From Norana najaformis (lineage: Eukaryota > Annelida > Clitellata > Crassiclitellata > Hormogastridae): a stretch of 64,000 nt of DNA. The first letter of the stretch is position 1, and each line of letters opens with the position of its first letter. Made by a program: the position numbers and the translations under genes. The DNA is taken from contig OZ029917.1 of the NCBI GenBank assembly GCA_964023275.1, positions 19,582,488 to 19,646,487 on the forward strand, read 5' to 3'. Positions 34,937 to 48,190 of the stretch are shown here, piece after piece. The notes below the pieces were generated by a model. That model made no database searches. It saw only the letters and a list, made by a program, of their open reading frames with translations, and was not told the origin of the DNA.

Positions 34937-35377
34937 GAAAATGTTTCTTGAACTGTTGAACTGGCAAGGGATCGGATGATGTCTGGTGGAAGAGTGTTTC
35001 ATTATTTGACTAAGTACTGGTTTAGTGTTGTTATAAAGGTTAATAATTGCGGGCCTTAAAAATTAGCTATTTAATTACAGCAAATAGTTTTTGTGCATGT
35101 AACTACGTGGTTTGAACTTTGATTAAGCGTTGTATGCAATTATTTAGTCAATCTTGGAATTACGATTACGATTTAGTCAACCGCTAGATGACAGTAATTA
35201 AGATGACAGGTTTTGGTTAGCTTCACAAACGTATGGTATCTATACACAATACTTTTTCTGCGATGGAAGTTGATGTGGTTGATGAAACCAAAAATATAAA
35301 TTTTCTATTTATAAGAAATCGAATATTTATTTAATTAGCGATTTTTGAAGATTAAAAGGAGTATAGAATCGACCGTG

Positions 35378-35440
35378 ATGTCACGAAAGTCGAAATTAGC
35401 GGCTAGAGTCGAAAGTGGAGTTGTTGAAGTGAAGAGTAAA
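35378..35440 (+). CDS. PARD6: PAR6 exon 1
   Basis: ATG, then 20 codons ending VVEVKSK, the first strand of the PB1 domain; phase 0 donor aaa|gttcgt. The motif and phase fit exon 2 (FDAEFRRF) exactly. Confidence 0.9.
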
Positions 35441-38400
35441 GTTCGTATTCTCATGTTGCATAACTTCATAAAGAACGTATAATGACTTTATAGCGCAAGA
35501 CGTGATTCGGTGGGCTACGAACGACGGGCGTGCTGTATGCAACCATTAAACTTACAGTGTTTTATTGTTTAATCTTAAATTGAAATCAGTGTCATGGTTT
35601 GAGGTTTAAATAAATAACGAATGTTTTGTTAAATGGGTTGTTGTGCAATAGTGATGGCTTCCTTTGTACTTCATTTGTACAGGCATCTCAGATAGCTGAA
35701 TTACGGCAAACATATTTATAATAGTAAGATATTTACGTTGCAGCTCTTTGGTTTACTAATACAGCAGTGTTAAACGAATTTAGTTATGACAGCAGTATAA
35801 GACTGTGATATTTGTTTATTGGGGTGTGACTTTGAATGAACACATTCAAAAGGTTCTTTGATGGCACTATAAAAATTTTGTTACATTTTTGTTACAACTC
35901 TGTTTTTTAAATAAATAATTCATCATATCTGATTGTTGTGCACATGCTAAAGTAGCTGAACATACAGTAAATTTCTCTTTGGGCTCCTGGATGGTTTCCA
36001 TGGAACGAGTACTAACTGTTCCATAGATTGGTGTAGAAATAGAGGCTGCGTGCAGTGAGAAGTACTAATACCAGAAGTAAGTAAGTATACAAGAATTTAA
36101 TGTTAATGTAACTAACACAAGCTCATGCATTTGTAATTGATATACAAGAAATTAGTACTGTAACTAATACAGACTTATGTCATTCAGGTCTAAACTTACC
36201 ATATTTTCCAAACTGCAAGTTGCACCTTTTAGCAAGATGCATTGACACAAAAATGGCAAATTTTTTAAGAATCAATACATTAGAAGCACTGTTAATGTAG
36301 TCATGGTATCTGTGCCATCCGGCAGGAACACCACTAACGGTATTTGGCAAATTCGCCTATATAATTTTTAGATACGCTTTCATGGTAAACTTCTGTTGAA
36401 ATAAAATTTGTTGCATTTTTAAAAGATTTGCAACATTTGTTGCTTAAGGCCTTCTTGTTTGATAGTTTTGGCAGTGGTATTATTGTTTTATTAATCTCAC
36501 CCAATGGAAACAAAGATACTAAATACAAACCAAAGGTACAAAATGTAAAAAGATACTGTATAAAGTGGCACAATTAAAACAAGTAAGTTAATGCAGCTTA
36601 GTTTGTATGGGTTTGTTTTAATTTAAATATATTGCTTCATATAAATGATTTGATTATTCGTTCATCCAATAGGATGAAGTTAACGAGTATTGCCAAAAAA
36701 TTATATAAGCAATATTAAGGCAGCTGTGTACAGCTGCTACAGGTTTATGTCTGAGCTTTCTAGCCACACTAAGACTTACAAAATCTTACACTGCTTTAAA
36801 CAGTGTTTAGAGTTATATTTAACCAGACACTGTTCAAATCGGTGATCCTCACTGAGGAGAATGCATTTTAATTTCTTTCCTTTTATTCATTGTTTCAGCA
36901 CTGCAGATTATATAACAGCATAGTCCAACATTTTTGGCCCTCAACTATGTTACACTTAAGTTGCTTCTTTCAATGAGTTGTGCCTTAGAAGTTCATCTGA
37001 AACACTACGACTTGTAGTCCAGAAAATACGGAAAGAGTAAATACAGATTAAAAGTATGATGGCAGTGATGCATGGGTCTGAATGATGTGTCAGATCATGT
37101 CACCTGTGACCTTAGCCCTTTGAGTAGTTTTGAATCAAAAGTTACCTATTGCTTTTGACCACACAGTTTCGGTTTTGCATTCGTGATACAGGTCTGTAGA
37201 ATGGTGATGACCATTATGGAAGGTGACTTGTTAAGTGGACTGTAAAATGCAATGATGTAAGTCAGCGGTCATTGGGGGCTTCAAGGTGACCATGCTTGGC
37301 CTGCATTGGCTACGATACATGCTTACATCCTCATTACATTCTCTCCAATCTGTTGGGTAGTCATTTGCCAACAGTTATGAGAGGTTCTTCTCTAAATCCT
37401 GAAAATTCAATATTGCATATACAGGCACACACGGAGATTAAAAGCTGAATATTTTCAAATGTTTTGTACTTTGCTAGTCAGTTCTTTTGAAGTTTTCTAC
37501 ATATTCATATGAGAACTCCCTACAGCTGAAACTTAACTTCTTTATTAGTACTGCTGTTTAGCTTGTTAATCTAGTCAAGAATGATGGAATAACTGAGATT
37601 AGGTCAAAATTAATGCACATTCTTAGGTATTTAGACATTCAGGTGTTGGTAATTGTAGTTTGATGCAGAGTTTCGTCGTTTTTCTCTGGAACGCTCGAGC
37701 ACTGCAAAATTTGAGGACTTCTGCCAGCTCCTGGAACAGCTGCACTGCCTGAAGAGCATACCGTTCCTCATAGCATACACAGATCCAGAGGGGGATTTAC
37801 TTCCCATAAACAACAATGAGAATTTCGTCAAAGCTCTGTCTACTGCCAAACCATTGCTACGGCTTGTCATACAGCATAAAGGTAACAGAGTGCTGGCTAC
37901 AGGAATATTATATTGAGCGAATAGTTTATTATTTGGAATAGAGTTTTTTGGAAAAACAGTAAGATTTAATGTGAACAGCTATGGTTTCTGGTTTAGTTGT
38001 GGTCTGAGGCACAGCCTAAAGCACAGGCATGACAGTATATATGTATTTTCTTATATTTATGTGACAAGACATCACTTGTGCATTAAGGATTCAGTCTAGT
38101 TCTTTAGATGCACAGTGACTGCTTCAGTAAGGTTGTACCTGCACATTTACCTATAGAAACACTGGTCCATTCAGTCACATTTTAGCATTTGAATGTTTCT
38201 TATCATCTTTGCCTTTTTTCTTGCTTATTGGTAATGCTGGCTTACAACTTTGACCTTAGACCTCATAATCTTACACAGCTCTGCAAACAAGACAATCTCT
38301 GTTTTTGTACCTGAGCCCTGCCCATGATTTTAACACACCTGTAATCTTGCTGAGACAAAGGGACAAACCATGCAAGCATTTAGGAATATGTTTATGAATA

Positions 38401-40584
38401 GGTACAGTAAGTCATGTTTTGTGAAGTATTTAGTGTTATGTTTAGAATAGAATAAACATAACATTTTTATTTTATTTTAAATACTTAAATCTTTGTCTAA
38501 TATTTGTGTATAAATGTAAACCTTGTATATTTGCCTAACATTCATATTTAAGTATATAGGATATGTATGTATGTATGTATTTGTATATATATGTGTGTAT
38601 ATATATATAATATATCAGTATGTATATATATGCATATGTGTTAAATGTTAGTGTATACATATGTAATCTTACATGCTTCTAGTTATAGAGGCTGCTGCTT
38701 TGGTGATTGGTAATTGAATACCAGCATTCTTTCGAACAGTGTGAGCATTGTATTGTGTAGTGTATGTGGCTTTGCTGTTTTAATTAAGTGTTTTATTCCA
38801 GGTGGTGGTGAATGTTGCATTTATACCTTCAGGCAAAATGCCCTCTGTCCCTTCCTCCCTGGCTACTTTGCATTGCCAAAGGCTGTAGTGTATAAATTTC
38901 TGAACGAAGTCTTGATGACTTACCGCTGTTACCATGATAATTTGACCTAGCTGCATGTTAAGTGCGCAGTTTGCCTTAAGGTTATCTTTGCTAATGCCGT
39001 AAAGCAATTACTGTTACCTATGGGTAATAACACAAAGCTATTAAATTTTGCAGGCATTTTAAAACTAAATAGGCCCAGCTTCTATGCTCCAGAGAGCTTT
39101 TTTTAATTTTTAGGAACAGTTGAATGATTATAATTGATGTAATGAGAGCTGCTTTTGTTAATCGCTTATTATTGTGAATGCTGCATTTATTCAGGGCACA
39201 AAAAATCTAGAAAACAGCTCTTTCTCCAGGGCTCAGTTGAGATAAACTGATTACTAAAGGCAAAAAATGGGTTAGGTTTAGTTCTAATTCTGGATGTAGG
39301 ATTTATGGTCTCATATATCCTTGCCTGTATATGAGACCAACCTAGTACAACTTCAGTGGTGCCAATACTAATCGTTGATTAGTGATGACACCAGTGAAGT
39401 CTCCGGTGAATGAAACTGCAAAGAACCTGTATAAATCCAGTCAGATGTAACAAATATGTAATTAATATGAGGTATATAATTAACCTGAATCAGAGCCATC
39501 AATGAAAATCATGTTTTACTGTGTGTAATTGAACAAAATATCCCATCAAGTTTCTCTTATTCTAGAGTTCGTTATTTGAAAAGGAAAAGCCATGTCAGAT
39601 GAACTGTATAAATTCACCAAATGAAAATGATAAAACAAGCATTCTAATGAGATGTTGGTCTGTGTTCGCCTGATTTCTAGGTTTTCCTACATAATTGGTT
39701 AAATGTAGTAAATTTTCTCTGCACTGTAACCTGTTCACTTCAGTCAACTTATTTTGGCAAACTCTTGAGCAGAAATAGAGATTGCTTAATGAATATTTGC
39801 TGTACCCTGTAGAGTTCTGCTAATTGTTTGTACAGGTCAGAGTGATTTTGAGTTGAATGGCTACGGGACTTACCAGCGCAAGCGAAATGTCATTACAAAG
39901 CTGTTGCCTGGAGAAGCACGCCTTCGTCCTCACATTGCCATCGGTCTTCCAGAAGACTTCCGACGTGTTTCTGCCATTATCGATGTCGACATTCTGCCAG
40001 AGACGCAGCGACGTGTCAAGCTCATGAAGAATGGTTCAGAAAAACCCCTCGGTTTTTACATCCGTGATGGGACAAGCATACGGGTGACACCTCATGGCCT
40101 TGAGAAGGTTCCGGGAATATTCATATCACGATTGGTCCCTGGGGGTCTGGCAGAGGGTACCGGGCTGTTGGCAGTAAATGATGAAGTGCTTGAAGTGAAC
40201 GGCATTGAGGTTGCTGGAAAAACTCTGGATCAGGTCACGGACATGATGGTTGCCAACAGTTCGAATCTGATCATCACTATAAAGCCAGTCAACCAGCACA
40301 ACAACGTCTCACCCCATCGAAGTGGAAATGCGCGTAGTTCTCAGAAATCTTGGGACTCTTGCCAGTCTGTGCCTTCTGCTGTTACGTCAAATCCAGACAG
40401 CCATCCACCAGCTGCTGATGATGATGAAGACGAAATTCAGGATTATGTACCACCTGTAGTCAGTGAAAGCCAGGCTACTATGGTGAAAGACGAAGAAAAA
40501 TCTAACAACAACATTGTCAGTAAACACAGCAAGCAGGGCTTCAGTTCTCATGAAAATGAACCCATACATGTTGAGACCTTATAG
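35378..40584 (+). CDS. PARD6: PAR6 (partitioning defective 6) polarity protein
   Basis: Three exons, 35378-35440, 37659-37881 and 39836-40584, give 344 residues, against about 346 in human PARD6A. The PB1 domain spans about residues 15-95: VEVKSK in exon 1, then [13 protein letters not shown] and [13 protein letters not shown] in exon 2. Lys19 matches the residue that pairs with atypical PKC. The semi-CRIB, about 129-147, reads [19 protein letters not shown]. The PDZ domain, about 154-246, contains [29 protein letters not shown] and [23 protein letters not shown]6 is the adaptor of the PAR3-aPKC-Cdc42 polarity complex at the cell cortex. The C-terminal about 100 residues are Ser-rich and acidic, without a known domain. 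Exon 1 is only 63 coding bases, with a weak donor (gttcgt). Confidence 0.96.
35441..37658. other. PAR6 intron 1
   Basis: AT-rich, with no exon, RNA or clear repeat recognised. Confidence 0.6.
37659..37881 (+). CDS. PARD6: PAR6 exon 2 (PB1 domain)
   Basis: The acceptor is aattgtag and the donor ag|gtaaca. The exon ends after one base of a Gly codon. A second AG lies ten bases inside the exon; using it would break the frame with exon 1. Confidence 0.95.
38566..38637. repeat. ATGT/TA microsatellite
   Basis: Mixed atgt and ta repeats. Confidence 0.85.
39306..39339. repeat. Small perfect hairpin in PAR6 intron 2
   Basis: tggtctcatata pairs with tatatgagacca around a 10-base loop, a 12-bp stem with no mismatch. 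It is too short for a normal pre-miRNA. Confidence 0.8.
39836..40584 (+). CDS. PARD6: PAR6 exon 3 (semi-CRIB, PDZ, C-terminus)
   Basis: The acceptor is tttgtacag; GT completes the split Gly codon. It ends in TAG at 40582. It has a DDDEDE acidic run near the C-terminus. Confidence 0.96.
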
Positions 40585-43500
40585 CCAGTGGTTTGCATAC
40601 ATTGTCAGATAGTGGCAGTCATTTCTTCCTAGTATAATGATGATTTTCTGGTCTCTGATTATTGCACAATCATAAAAGTGATGTATTGTGATTTAGTCAC
40701 TTTTATGACCATTGCTGGATGCTGGCTACAATCAACTTATATTGAGCACTAGTTTTTTGAGTTTTTCTGGAAAAAGTTTCTTAACCTTTCTTTCAAGATA
40801 TTACGGTTACAGCAGAATTAATGAATGTTATGTCAGTTGAAATATTAGTTCGATTGAGTTGAGTTTTGCAATTTTGAGAGAAAATTAGTTAGCATGATTG
40901 TAATAAGATTATCTGCTTGAGTAGCAAGTGAACTTTTGATGAAGTTACTTAGCCCTGCAGATTCGTAACAGATGTTGAAAGCTGTCTTTATGCTGTGACA
41001 CAACACTTGTCGAAAAGGAGAGGTCACTGTAGGTATTAAAAATATTATGCATCATGATATTGTTAAATTACATTTGTTTTTGGTGATGTGAATTTTGATG
41101 TGTATGAAATGGTGCTATAGAACTTGTCTGTTGTATTTCATAATCCTGTACCTTCACTCTGCAAATAATTGATAATGATGGTAAACCCAGGAAAAGAAGT
41201 GATGTTTAAGGGAACTTCGTTTAAAGTTTTGAAAACTAGACACTAGTAATGCGGTTGATGTTAATTAGAATCATTTACTTGTGCTGTTCAGGCTAAAAAA
41301 GTTTTATGCTATACATGCCTATAATTACTAGTAGATAGCATTAATTGTACAGTTAGGTTGGTTGTTGAAAACTTTGGGTTAGGCATGCTGATGCTTCTCA
41401 ACCTTGGCAACATTTGGAATGATTGAACATGTGAGTTGCTGTCAAAAATTGAAAAACTTATGCTGCTGCTGCTACACATTTGTGTCTATTATACAGTTGC
41501 AGTGAGTTTTATGATCTGTCTTTGACCAATTTCTGCTTGGCCCATGTAAATCATTTTAGTAGTCATAGGTTTTTTAAATATGTGCTACAGGGGCATGTTT
41601 TACTTTCATTAGCAAATGATAATTATGAAGACTTGTGCCTGTATTATGTTTTTATGCAATCTAATCTAATACTGGTTTTTGTTCTCCAAGTGTATGGAAT
41701 GGAGCATTTTGATTTCTTTCTGAAATTTTTGTGTTTCCTTAAAGTGATAAATAACTGATGTTTTTTGGCATACAATTAGATTTGGATGTAAAAATAATAC
41801 TTGCACTAATTGAAAGTTTATAATACTAATTAAGGCTTCAATTTATTGTTCATATAAAATAATATGTATGCCAGTTGTATTTAAACATTTATAATATCAA
41901 GAGTTTGCAACTGATTCTTCCTGGTCTGTGAATTTTTAAAATGGTTCAAAGAAAGTGAATTGATTACGATTAGCTTTTTCAGGCAATGGTCGGTTGTCTG
42001 AGGTGTGAAACCCTCATATAGAACCCTCCTGAATCTCACGAGTTGCCCTGTTATGAGAAACAAGGAGGCTTCATTGCCTTACTGCTGGTTATGGTACAGC
42101 ATGCCAGCCATGTCTTGTATCATTTTTATGGCTGCAGAAGTAATTGATAAATACAGCAACAATATTCTATTTATATATAATAATTATGTCCTTATATATT
42201 GAAATTGATTCATATATATATCTTCTATATATGCATAAATGTTTTCATATATATACATATCATAGGTTTTGATGTTTTTGCTTGGTGTGTACTGAATTGA
42301 ATCTGAGTGACTAATGCATTATTTTTAACACGTTTCACTGAATTATTTGCAGTTGTTTTGTTACTGTGCATCACGAGATTACTACAGGCAAACCCGTTGT
42401 CATTTAGTTACTGTCAGTTTACTGCTGTAGATTGCATCTCTAGTAGCAGTAGATAGGAAATGTTATGTCGCCTTGTTTGTATTTGGAATTATTATGTGAC
42501 TGCTTTTAATTGATGTATGCATGATTTGTAAATTAGTCTGAATGATCTACCATAATGGTTTGCTGCTTCTTAGTCTTTTTGTTATGTGGTTATGTTTTGG
42601 GTATCTAAACTGGTGCACTACACAAAATGATATGGTCTTTTTCAGATATTTCTGGTAATGTGATGTGCATCCTGTTCAGTTCATTTTTGAAATGCAGTAT
42701 CTTATTATGAATTCGCTCATGCAAAAATCAAGGCTTGACTTTATTTAAGATATTTTTTATTTGTCTTGATGTTACATAAAACCAAGAAATATTAAATGTT
42801 GACTGTGTTGCAAATGGGCAAAAGAGAATTATTAGATAATCAAAAACCACAAATACTGGTAATTGGCCATTTTGGTTGGACACTAAGATAATGTAAGATG
42901 CTTTATTGATGTTTAAAAACATATGCAGTTATATAGATTAATAGTGATTCATGTGCCTCGGCATTCCTTAAAAGTAATTTCTGACGCAACAGGCAATCCT
43001 AACCAGAAAGCCCATCAGTTGTCCTGTAATAAAGTAGAATCAGTGTTGCCTTTATTTTGGCTTACTGTATTGCCACCTTATTTATTTACAGGTTGACAAG
43101 ATTGGCAGTAGGTGATACCATTCCAGTTATGGTACAGTAGACTGCCTCTTTTATCTTATCTGTGCATCTTGCATCCTTATTTGACTAATTTGGACCATCA
43201 TAACTCCATTTTCTGTTGCAGCTTCTCTATGCGTTATCTGTCGAAACTGCATCTCATGGTATGATTATTGGCTCTGTAGAAGGCTGAATTTCAAACTGGT
43301 AATGCAGATACTGTTTTCTCATTTTGTATGTTTGCAGTTAAGTTCAAAACGTGAAATATACTGCAGCCAGCAGTTTTGTAATTAGTCTTAAAGCAGATTT
43401 TTACCAGCTGATAGAGAATGTTGATGAATAATGTTGGTTTTTTTAAGTAGAACTATTAATACTAGTCATATTAAATGAAAGTTAGTACTTAGCAATTGAT

Positions 43501-43726
43501 GTTCACGCTTGTGGATGAATGATGAGGGATATTACTTGGAGTGCATAGTACTATATTATACCTGTAGTGTTGGAGAGATCAGAGTTGTATTACTTAATGT
43601 ATTACTTAATGATCGACATGAATAATAATAGATGGAAGAAAATAAGATAGTTCGATCAGCAGTTTGATAATTCGACACATCACAGCTGTACCTAATTTGT
43701 TTTACTGATTTCCTGTTTGACAGATA
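40585..43726. other. PAR6 3' UTR and intergenic DNA
   Basis: No exon was recognised on either strand. AT-rich with TA-rich patches near 42150-42260. The end of the PAR6 transcript could not be fixed. Confidence 0.5.
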
Positions 43727-44247
43727 GGGGGTCGTCCATAAAGGACATGTACAAAAAAAATGACCTACTTTGGACCCCTTCCCTTGTCTGCATCTGTCCG
43801 CATTTGGCCTTACCCTCACCCTTCCCCCTTTGGAGACGCCCGCACTCCGAAGCCAGTGGAAAATAAGACCAACATCATGAAAATGATATTAATAAACCAT
43901 TTGTTCTATCTTATTTAAAGGAACCTCACAATGGCACCATACATGGCTATCTAACAGATCTAAATAAATGTGACTTAAGATCGGTTGAAAACTTGAAATG
44001 TTTCTTTAGCTGTCTTCAACAGAACATTACTATTGATAAACCAGTGCAGTACAGAGTGTCTGCCATCTGACTGAAGTTGGTGTTTAAAGCATGGGTTGTA
44101 TTGAAAGCTGTTTACTTGTACCAAATTTATATGCAGCTGTCCACATAGGCCATAACCCTCCCTCCCTCCCCCCTTGTCCGCAATTGTCCGCATTTGCATG
44201 ACCCCTCACTCCTTCCCTCTTTGCAGACATCCTTTATGGATGACCCC
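43727..44247. mobile_element. MITE with about 20-bp terminal inverted repeats
   Basis: The left end reads ggggtcgtccataaaggaca (43728 on). The right end in reverse reads ggggtcatccataaaggatg. Subterminal CT-rich, tccgcatttg-containing stretches repeat in both halves. There is no transposase. A LINE-C fragment (about 43921-44050) is nested inside. Target-site duplications were not clear. Confidence 0.8.
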
Positions 44248-45609
44248 TTGTTCATTTTAAAACTCAGGTCCTTATATATGTGGATGTTCTGTTCTTTTTA
44301 ACCATGATATGCACAGTAAATGCCAACTTTTGTTTTCCTCACACAGAGAATCGTGAGCTGCTGTCTTTACCAATGAGAATCATTGTAGAGTAATTTTCCT
44401 TGCCAGTCATATGTTCATTGTGCCCAGCTTTTCACTGTTCCATGTCCCAGATGTCCCTGAATCTCAATTTAAAACTTCTGTTTTATTCCTTGCGCAGACT
44501 GACTTCTTTTGATGGACTGACCCTGAAGTTCGACTGGATGATTTGAAAGTATACTTTGGCATACCACTGTTGATGTCTACTGGTGTAAATGCCGGTTGCT
44601 TGAGTCATCTTCATGTTAATAAACAACTGTATTAAATTGTGGTACAGAAGGCAATTGTAAAATCTGTTCCATAGAATTGCAATGTATAAACAAACTGTTA
44701 ACAATAATAAATTATTTTGTTATACTAAATAATTGTGCATTGTACAGTTAAGCTTATGGTAAAATCTGAGACAATGGTCAAGGAGTAATTTATGGGACTG
44801 ATTATTGAGAGAATTGTCTTGAATGTGAATTACTGGTCAGAAACTGGCCCACTCTCAATTTCCAAGCGTCCTGTCAAACTTTAAAAAATTTGTTGTGCAT
44901 TAGTGAGACCGCAGCATGGTTGAACCCTGCCCGTCTGTCAAATGTCACCTGAAATACTTGTGCAGTTATACGGGAATATTTATTTTATGGATGGGATAGG
45001 GTGTGACCTTCATATGCCTGGTAACAGTTTTTACTAAGTAGGCTATGCCCCTGCATATAAGCTGTTTTTGTTTCAAATGTTTGCATATAAACAATTTTTC
45101 TAAACGTTGAAAGAACACCCATTTCATTAAAAAATAACTTTGACTTGCTCTGCCATGGCTGAGTTTATAGCCCAACAAGTAATGTTAGAATAAATACATT
45201 GTGTGAACTTGCTATATTGCCACAGCTACAAATATAATGTTTGGTGGAAGTATAAAGTTCAGTTTCTTTCAGCCAGGCAAGAGGTATTTCTTAAAAATGT
45301 TGTTGACATATTTACAGATGTGTTAGGTCCTGATGAAATATTACCAGCTGAGAAACAACTTTCATGCCTGAATTTGACTCAGATGACTAAGACATGAAAG
45401 TTACACATTAATTCTTGAGGTGATGTGGGATGTGTGTGTGTGTGTGTGTGTATGTCATCTTGTCTTCAGGTTGCACATTTTTAGGTTTCTTAGCCATGTT
45501 GTAGTGCCCTTGTCATGTTCTTTAAAGGTGCTATATAAATGTTCAGATGTATACTAGACTGTTAGGTTGTTCTGTTGCAATAGGTGATTCAAGAAATCAC
45601 TTTGAATTG
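44248..45609. other. Intergenic DNA
   Basis: No gene was seen. It has a TG microsatellite at 45431-45450 and is otherwise AT-rich. Confidence 0.5.
45431..45450. repeat. (TG)n microsatellite
   Basis: Ten TG units. Confidence 0.95.
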
Positions 45610-46990
45610 AATACATGCATGTAATTGGACATTTATGTCGTGCCCCTTAGAACCTCTAGAAGGTGCTGAAACATGACTCCCTAAAAGATCTAAAGAGACT
45701 TAAGACAGGCTAAAATGTTTCTGAAGAACAATTCAGATTTTCATTGGATGATTGTTCCAAAATGGTGATCCAATGCACAAGGAGGCATAATGTGCCAGTT
45801 ACTGTATGGAGCGCTGGTACAACAGGTCCCTAGAAGCTGCAGGGTGCAACCTCTACCTGGTTGGGGTGAGACGAGTCATAAAACTCCCCACCAGCAAGAT
45901 CTGAGATAAGCTGGAGCACAGCCCGCCAGGCAATTACAGATAATCATTTAGATCTTAAACTCAGTGGTCTGTGCATCGATAACCAGTGCAATTCGTCCTA
46001 CATAAAACTGGATATATGCCCAAACCTAGTTACACCTCCAGTGAGGCAGCACCAGTGTTCAAGACAGACTGGAGTTGGTTAAAGAAAGGAGTTAGCTCTG
46101 CATAAACAGTATTAACATAATCAACTGCAGGACATATGAATGCTTGCATCAGGGTTGCAGCAGTCTGAGGTGTAAGTGAATGGCATATTGCACAAATATC
46201 TGGTGTAGATGATAAAATGTAAAAGCACATAATGATACTCTGCCAAGATGGTCAATTCCTGGCCCAAGGTCACACCCAAATCACGCACAGCAGGAAAAGC
46301 AATAAAGGGAAGTGATGCTGCAAAATAGGCAGATCAGTTTCATAGATCTGCCCACGGCTAGAAAGCCAGATGAACTGAGTTTTCTGAGGATTCAGCTGGA
46401 GGCTACTGGACGACATCCAGGCAGAAAGTACCTCTGATGTCTGAAGCATTTTCCTGATGGCCTTTACAGCTGTGCCATGAGCATATGCCTGAGTGTTATG
46501 ATGTCCTGATGAGCCATAACCAGCCAAGAAGAATGGATCCAGTAACATAGAGTAGGAGCCTGAAGATGAAATCCTGTGGGAGACAAAGTGAGACCACTGA
46601 CCAGTCAGTCCATGATGAACCAAAACCTCTGCTCGAGTATGCCCAGGGAGGAATAAACGCAACCACGAGAGCATGACACCGAACGACCTCACAAGGCGCT
46701 GCAAGAGAATGCATTGTCAACAGAGTTGACGGCCACACTCGCATCAAAAAGGCGAGGAGGATTACATATCCCTGGTCAACCTAAAAAATATTAGCCTAAA
46801 AACGTGTTTAATGGACTCGGTGAAATTAACCTTTCTGAACCCTGATTGCTGTTTAGGTAGAAAGGAGTTCAGCTCAAGATAACATGTGAGCAGCATCAAC
46901 GCATTTCTCAGCTTTCTTCAGCAAGAAAGATAAATTGGAAATAGGTTGATAAAGTACCCCACCATGGAGTGCGGTACTTTGAAATTGCCA
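45610..46990 (-). mobile_element. LINE-C fragment, minus strand
   Basis: On the minus strand, in shifting frames, it encodes RT blocks: GLTGQWSHFVSHRISSSGSY, then the ADDT-region equivalent AYAHGTAVKAIRKMLQTSE, WMSSSSLQLNPQKTQFIWL, and the C-terminal ICAICHSLTPQTAATLMQAF with CPAVDYVNTVYAEL. The 3' UTR words at 45640-45830 match the LINE-C tails elsewhere. Confidence 0.85.
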
Positions 46991-47029
46991 CTCCAGCAAA
47001 GGGACTCCAATTAGATACAACACTGCTGT

Positions 47030-47195
47030 CTGACTTAAGTTTGTGTTCAAAGCACAGGCTGTACTGAAATAATGTAAGTAACAACTTTAGATGCAGATGT
47101 CTGCACTGAGCATATCACCAGGCCCTTGTATGCATTTGGGTGACCCTCCCTCCCCCTCTATGGATTCCTTAATGGATGACCCTGGTCAAAATATA
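47030..47195. mobile_element. Second copy of the 43727 MITE, right part only
   Basis: It shares tctgact-aagttt/ggtgt, gtattgaaa-like, and ccctccctcccc words in the same order with 44064-44247 and ends ccttaatggatgaccctgg, the same terminus with one mismatch region. The left half is missing; LINE-C sequence abuts it. Confidence 0.65.
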
Positions 47196-47994
47196 CCTTA
47201 AGAAATTAAACTGGTACACTAGCCCTGTATTTAGAAACCTTTCATTAAATGCAAGATAACTGTTATTTGCAACTTTGAAACATGGGGAAAAGGTTGGACA
47301 AACCTGACTAGTACCTATGATTGTTCAAGGCACCAAGTGTATGGGCATAAAGCAGTAACCTAGATGGAATATTGGCATCACTTGGTCAAAAATATAACTT
47401 CAGATAACAAAACCCACTTTATCAGATAGTATGCGATTTCATAATGTTAAGTCCTTAACTTCACCTCTGCATAATTTCAGTGAGGGAAATGACTGGAGTC
47501 TTGCAGGATATGTGGTGTGTTGCCCTGCAGCTTTTAGATGTTTCTACACTTCCTCAAGACAGCACCGAAGCTCTGGACTAAGTCATCAACGTTCTTCAGT
47601 TTTTTAAGAGCATTTATTTTGTGTGAGCCTGAGACTATCTCAAATAAGTTCAAACTCATTGCTGTTGGCATCGAAAGAATGTTACCAAGAGCAAGTATAG
47701 CGTCCTTAGTGAGATTACATACCAAAAATACTTCACTAATGCAAAATGTTTGTCTGTATCAGTGAGTTTGTTTGTGTTTAGCTGTAATTTTAAAAATGGT
47801 GCACAAGGTGTTGGTTTGTTTGAGATGAGTTTTTTGCAGCAAACTTCTTTGTCTTTTCTTCGGGTGTTCATGATGCTGTTCACATTTAGATAATAAAAAT
47901 ATCTTACTGTTCAGTTTCATTGGTTGACTGTGGTTTTGATATTCAGACCAATTTGTTGTTAGAACAGCTGAGCCAGCCAAAACATATGAATCCG

Positions 47995-48190
47995 GAAATT
48001 TATATAGGGTCTTTTAAAACCTCTGATAGGTGCTGAGACAAATAGTTTGACATATCTGAAAATGTACAACTTAACATAGGCTGAAAATGTTTCTTGAATT
48101 GTTTGTGGTTTAACGGTTTGGAATTTCAGCACAAGATTCTTCCAGAGGGTCATTCCAGTGCAGAGTGTGTATGGCAAATACAGTAAAGCT
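47995..48190 (-). mobile_element. LINE-C 3' tail fragment, minus strand
   Basis: tatagggtcttttaaaacct, ggtgctgaga, cttaacataggctgaaaatg and gattcttccaga occur in the order seen in the other LINE-C tails. Confidence 0.6.

Larger units (their letters stand above)
37882..39835. other. PAR6 intron 2
   Basis: It contains a tatg/TA microsatellite (38566-38637) and a perfect 12-bp stem hairpin (39306-39339). No exon was recognised. Confidence 0.6.

Noticed and set aside
37669..37881. PAR6 exon 2 starting at the inner AG (37668)
   Set aside because: Only the acceptor at 37658 keeps the frame with exon 1 and the conserved FDAEF sequence.
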